A program made the translations under genes and the position numbers. Shown here piece by piece: positions 59,001 through 60,000 of a stretch of 60,000 nucleotides of DNA. The notes below the pieces were generated by a model. That model saw only the letters and a list, made by a program, of their open reading frames with translations, did no database searches and was not told the DNA's origin. Each line of letters begins with the position of its first letter. Position 1 is the stretch's first letter. The stretch comes from Hydractinia symbiolongicarpus (lineage: Eukaryota; Cnidaria; Hydrozoa; Anthoathecata; Hydractiniidae), in NCBI RefSeq assembly GCF_029227915.1, contig NC_079876.1:11348001-11408000 (forward strand), in the 5' to 3' direction.

Positions 59001-59988
59001 ACTCAGCGGGGGGTCCGCGCAGAGACAGACAGACGGAATACGGCTATTATTATAGAGATTAAGGAATTATTTTAGCTAGATGGCGTAATGACAGGCTGTT
59101 GCCCTTTAATCACATTTTTTTTAAGATATCGCACCCTAATAGGTTGAAGTATTTGCTTCACATTGATGTCCGACAGGCTTTACCTGCACTAAACGCTCGT
59201 TCTGCTGTCACTCACAATCAATTTTGGACTTTTTCGGACAAAAATTCAAACAGAATTTATTTCTTATTTTGATTTTCAAACACACACCAAAACCAAATTA
59301 AAACGTACGGCTATGTTAGGCGCTCCACCTGAAGTTCGACACCATTTACCTGAACTTAAGCACTCAGCCTGAAGCTTGACGCTCAATTACGGTGGCTTAA
59401 GCCCGCGTTTTGTGTTTAAAAAAAAGGTCGTGCTACGGAAACACAAAATGCGATATATGAAGGAAGGGTGAACCCGTGGAAGAATGCACGAATACCGATC
59501 CGACAAATATTCGCAAAGTGAGGATTGCCGTGGATTTTTCCACTGACGACTAGTATATTCAAACTTTGTTTTCAATGCAAATGAGTTCATTTATAGGTTT
59601 GACCAGTTTTATTTAGGCGGTAGTCAGGCTAACAATATATTAGGAATACAGGAACGTTGAAGGCTGAAATAAGAATTATTCTTTAAAAAAACATGTATGT
59701 TTATGATTGGTCATAATAATTGGCATAATTGGCCGGAATATGTACAACGGGAACAACCATGAGTTTTTTCACTGGCTATTTACTTGTGTAAGATTCTTTT
59801 ATAAAAAACGTGCATCTACAGACAAACTAAAACTAGTTTAAGTACAAAAGTTGCTTACCTTCTAGGACGGAGTAACATTTTGATTTTAGGCGTAACAACC
59901 TCTTTTGTGTTTTAGTAAATTTTTCTGGATACGATCCTTTCTTTAAATAATTTGTCAAATACTCAATTTCGTTTTTAAAGGCATCCAT
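46709..59988 (-). CDS. Ginger1-like integrase–ULP1–PHD transposase gene (multi-exon)
   Basis: Reconstructed minus-strand gene, about 1050 codons in about 28 exons. Exons from 5' to 3': 59859-59988, 59784-59815, 57583-57838, 57310-57381, 56913-57146, 56710-56816, 56478-56640, 56182-56286, 55398-55641, 55034-55081, 53581-53640, 53444-53503, 53317-53361, 52988-53041, 52578-52637, 52323-52382, 52196-52240, 51868-51921, 50828-50890, 50091-50263, 49948-50016, 49327-49392, 49147-49235, 48955-49060, 48768-48903, 48612-48697, 47930-48139, 46709-47032. Nearly all junctions are AG acceptor/GT donor with matching phases. Domain order is H2C2, DD35E, GPY/F-like, duplicated linker, C48 protease, PHD-like, Cys/His tail. 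Family knowledge: Ginger1 DNA transposons have Ty3/gypsy-like integrases with GPY/F and extra protease/PHD modules. Breaks: mini-exon 2 is out of phase and exon 52578-52637 has a lost donor. The alternative is a domesticated host gene of the same ancestry. Terminal inverted repeats were not found; the 5' flank lies outside the window. Confidence 0.8.
47033..47929 (-). other. Last intron of the Ginger-like gene
   Basis: AT-rich, about 900 bp, donor GTAAGG and acceptor CACCTTTAG. I see no exon, RNA gene or clear repeat in it. Confidence 0.5.
47930..48697 (-). CDS. Ginger-like gene: split PHD-like zinc finger
   Basis: Exons 48612-48697 and 47930-48139. The first has WCNSVCRVCGKAEGP (Cys pair 1) and ends at W. 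The second begins VCCDTC (Cys pair 2), then WYHQQC (His and Cys), then FPFNCDML. This is the C4HC3 spacing of a PHD finger, except that the last position (CxxC) reads CDML, so the eighth ligand is missing. PHD fingers usually read histone tails and occur at the ends of Ginger-type and other eukaryotic transposases. The second exon ends at donor TTTTT|GTAAGG in phase 0, fitting the terminal exon; reading through would stop after five more codons. Confidence 0.78.
48235..48317 (+). repeat. Dispersed CCGTGG-family repeat, fragment
   Basis: Contains CCCGTCCTTTATAT, ATCGCATTTGGTGTTTCCG, ACAGACAGAC and TAATATAGAGATTA, the same ordered motifs as the 3' half of 58881-59058. It lies in the intron between the two PHD exons. 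Confidence 0.6.
48469..48597 (+). repeat. Dispersed CCGTGG-family repeat
   Basis: AAACTAGTCCGGCGAACCCGTGG, the hairpin CCCGTGGAAACATCCACGGG, then TGTGTTTCCG and ATGCAGACAGAC, ending AATATAGA. It is in the same intron as the preceding fragment. Confidence 0.65.
48768..50263 (-). CDS. Ginger-like gene: C48/ULP1-type cysteine protease domain (six exons)
   Basis: Exons 50091-50263, 49948-50016, 49327-49392, 49147-49235, 48955-49060 and 48768-48903, phases all consistent. Signatures in order: VNDEVIYTYLCIL (start of C48 domains, usually LNDEVIN.Y), YHWTLS with the catalytic His, STIIYFNPLGE where the family usually has Asp in YxDS, and QKDSISCGVYCLK with the oxyanion-hole Gln and nucleophile Cys. 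The tail FEFAECLI…YREEIVKKLL matches the C-terminal helix region. Such proteases cleave ubiquitin-like modifiers or polyproteins; the target here is unknown. The oddity is Asn in place of the catalytic Asp, which occurs in some viral and transposon relatives but may lower activity. Confidence 0.85.
49433..49508. repeat. 70-bp intronic repeat, copy 1
   Basis: TACACCACCAGTAACATG … CAAGGCGGAGAAGGG … GGGTCTAACATGGTTGAGCG. It also occurs at 51961-52033 and 53082-53154, inside the duplicated module. This copy lies outside the duplication, in a protease intron, so it is a separate dispersed element. Confidence 0.8.
50828..50890 (-). CDS. Ginger-like gene exon between linker and protease
   Basis: 63-nt exon, phase 1-1, acceptor TTTTTTTAG and donor GAAC|GTAAGT, encoding EMDMDSNTNGVCFCAATVHE. 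The phase fits exon D upstream and the first protease exon downstream. No domain is recognised. Confidence 0.6.
51134..51520 (-). repeat. Two inverted copies of the CCGTGG-family repeat
   Basis: Reverse orientation relative to 58664-59058. The first copy runs from GTCTGTCTGTC through CCGCTGAGTTAGAAA and CCGTGGATTTTTCCACGG to GACTAGTC at about 51318. The second, more decayed, has GCAAAATGCGATATATG, GGACGGGCGAACC and ends CGTATACGTCTGTCTGTC. They lie in the long intron between linker exon D and exon 50828-50890. Confidence 0.65.
51820..52440. repeat. Intragenic tandem duplication, copy 1
   Basis: About 620 bp almost identical to 52940-53562 (offset 1120-1121), covering exons B, C and D and their introns. 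The intervening 500 bp, which holds exon A of set 1, is not closely matched. Near identity of introns as well as exons shows the event is recent. Confidence 0.9.
51868..53640 (-). CDS. Ginger-like gene linker: duplicated four-exon module A-B-C-D
   Basis: Eight small exons in two sets of four at a spacing of about 1120 bp. Set 2: A 53581-53640 (TILDHDYACEYPVKNI), B 53444-53503 (RRLIADVTDEISDED), C 53317-53361 (SEPTTEFNNKEQAD), D 52988-53041 (TGLNIKAEEKQTKKIDN). Set 1: A 52578-52637 (STLEEDHFGKFSIP), B 52323-52382, C 52196-52240, D 51868-51921. Exon lengths are identical between sets (60, 60, 45, 54 nt). All start after two codon bases and end with one (phase 1-1). B, C and D are nearly identical between sets; A has diverged strongly, and set 1 A has CT where the donor GT should be. 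The product would be an acidic, probably disordered spacer between integrase and protease. Function is not recognised. Confidence 0.7.
52940..53562. repeat. Intragenic tandem duplication, copy 2
   Basis: Partner of 51820-52440. Differences are scattered single bases, for example TTGGGCCAGTA against TTAGGCCAGTA and AACCGCATCTTAT against AACCACATCTCAA. Confidence 0.9.
53880..54460. repeat. Possible MITE or repeat island rich in TTTCGCG/GCGAAA
   Basis: Bounded by GC-rich hairpins (GACCGCCGGCGGG at 53892 and GACCGCC-TTTA-GGCGGTC at 54439-54456). Inside, TTTCGC, GCGAAA and TTCGCG recur about ten times in AT-rich DNA. No target duplication was identified. It sits in the intron between linker exons 55034-55081 and 53581-53640, next to the decayed exon C. 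Confidence 0.4.
54532..54576 (-). pseudogene. Decayed copy of linker exon C
   Basis: 45-nt segment aligned with exon C (SKPSIKDCGLQQID) and keeping the donor GATG|GTAATA. The acceptor is TCTCGG where the other copies have TCTTAG, so the obligatory AG is lost. It is open and phase 1-1, hence skipping it would not shift the frame. Confidence 0.6.
55034..55081 (-). CDS. Linker exon C, first copy (SEPTT type)
   Basis: 48-nt exon, phase 1-1, acceptor ATCTTAG and donor GATGAAG|GTGGTA. It encodes SEPTTMSMKEMLVDE. Its first part matches exons 53317-53361 and 52196-52240 in both coding sequence and upstream intron (TTTTATC/TCTTAG), so it is a member of the duplicated exon family. Confidence 0.65.
55398..57838 (-). 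CDS. Ginger-like gene exons 3-9: integrase with H2C2, DD35E and GPY/F-like module
   Basis: Seven exons with consistent phases. 57583-57838 carries the His pair HNSSIGGH and FYWPGM; 57310-57381 carries the Cys pair CATC, completing the H2C2 zinc finger. 56913-57146 has the first two acidic residues (GIDFVGP, LTDNGSEF; 58 residues between). 56710-56816 has the catalytic Glu in YHPQSNGQDEN, giving exactly D-x35-E. 56478-56640 (VSPFEIMFGGRPP) and 56182-56286 complete the core. 55398-55641 has NIEHAQEKQKKAYDKR and KARFKGPFIVQSV, a GPY/F-like module. The role is DNA end recognition and strand transfer. Introns splitting a gypsy-type integrase argue against a direct LTR-element copy. All catalytic residues are present. 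Confidence 0.88.
58222..58507. mobile_element. MITE-like element with inverted termini
   Basis: Left end CTTATCGGTAAAAAAAGTCGG and right end TTTTGCCGACTTTAATTACGGATAAG are imperfect inverted repeats of about 26 bp. The interior is built of repeated AGTCGGCAAAA and TTTTTGCCAACT blocks. It lies in the large intron after mini-exon 2. It has no coding capacity; the lysine-rich frame crossing it reflects A-rich repeats. Confidence 0.6.
58664..59058 (+). repeat. Tandem triplet of CCGTGG-family dispersed repeat
   Basis: Three head-to-tail units start at 58664, 58770 and 58880. Each begins (G)ACTAGTCGTTAGCCCGTGG or a close variant and has the hairpin CCGTGGAAAAATCCACGG. The first two end ACAGACGTATACGGGCATTA…ATATAG. 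The third is longer and contains ATATCGCATTTGATATTCG, AACTCAGCGGGGGG and a terminal TATTATAGAGATTA. The pattern suggests a short interspersed element inserted next to or within copies of itself. Confidence 0.75.
59395..59560 (-). repeat. Decayed CCGTGG-family repeat
   Basis: ACGGAAACACAAAATGCGATATATG, GGGTGAACCCGTGG and CCGTGGATTTTTCCAC followed by GACGACTAGT. It is a divergent, partly inverted copy in the same intron as 58664-59058. Confidence 0.5.
59784..59815 (-). pseudogene. Ginger-like gene mini-exon 2, apparent 1-nt frameshift
   Basis: A 32-nt segment between a pyrimidine-rich acceptor (TTTGTCTGTAG) and donor ACACAA|GTAAAT. Exon 1 ends in phase 1 and exon 3 needs phase 2, which calls for 31 nt. 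The segment is one base too long, and the required frame meets TAA right after a run of six T (plus strand A-run 59803-59808). This suggests a one-base homopolymer expansion, either a real inactivating mutation or a sequencing error. The call rests on phase logic and splice-site appearance. Confidence 0.5.
59859..59988 (-). CDS. Ginger-like gene exon 1: N-terminal segment
   Basis: Starts at ATG 59988-59986 (MDAFKNEIEYL…) and ends at donor GAAG|GTAAGC in phase 1. The 43 codons are basic and helical. The segment LKKGSYPEKFTKTQKRLL resembles the stretch just upstream of the zinc module in Ty3/gypsy-derived integrases, which commonly have a YP…TK pattern. I cannot rule out upstream untranslated exons beyond the window. 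Confidence 0.7.
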
Positions 59989-60000
59989 ACTTTAGCTTTG

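Noticed and set aside
57583-59988. Direct splice from exon 1 (59859) to exon 57583-57838
   Set aside because: Phases do not match (1 to 2), so a mini-exon is needed; the 59784-59815 segment is the best candidate.

Overview
The window is animal nuclear DNA. It is AT-rich outside the repeats, has GT-AG introns, and carries an LTR retrotransposon and an intron-rich transposase-like gene. I saw no bacterial or phage features, tRNA, rRNA or CRISPR. The repertoire (Mag/SURL-like Ty3/gypsy element, Ginger-like integrase, abundant short dispersed repeats) fits a marine invertebrate. A cnidarian such as a hydrozoan is my best guess, at low confidence.

Layout. (1) Positions 1-20949 and 25804-45865 are one tandem satellite array, about 41 kb in the window and continuing off the left edge. 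The monomer is 86-88 bp, roughly 470 copies by length. Each monomer holds a 50-bp near-perfect palindrome (arms GGGGGTACAGAA / TTCTGTACCCCC, 8-nt loop) plus about 37 bp of spacer. The array is organised into multi-monomer types and nested multi-kilobase duplications (4.13 kb, 2.8 kb, 2.1 kb), and the two arms are near-copies of each other over long stretches. Because 87 = 29 codons, almost every open frame in the array is a by-product of the repeat. (2) Positions 20950-25803 are a complete, apparently intact and very young LTR retrotransposon on the minus strand. It has 140/141-bp LTRs differing by one base, a GTTGC target duplication, a primer site, a polypurine tract and one 1444-aa Gag-Pol frame. 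(3) Positions 45866-60000 are non-satellite DNA. On the minus strand I can assemble a gene of about 28 exons (59988 to 46709, about 1050 codons). Its order is N-terminal helix, H2C2 zinc module, DD35E integrase core, GPY/F-like module, a linker of small duplicated exons, a C48/ULP1-type cysteine protease, a split PHD-like finger and a terminal Cys/His module. Splice phases agree across the whole chain except at one 32-nt mini-exon, which looks frameshifted in a homopolymer. The architecture matches Ginger1-type cut-and-paste transposons (or a domesticated relative) rather than an LTR element.

The integrase half would bind and join DNA. The protease and PHD-like parts are accessory modules of unknown role. 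Between them a four-exon block (A-B-C-D, all phase 1-1) has been tandemly duplicated, and some copies carry broken splice sites, so linker length could change without shifting the frame. Introns contain several MITE-like or SINE-like repeats, including a family with a CCGTGGA/TCCACGG hairpin. All domain calls were read by eye; no database search was run.
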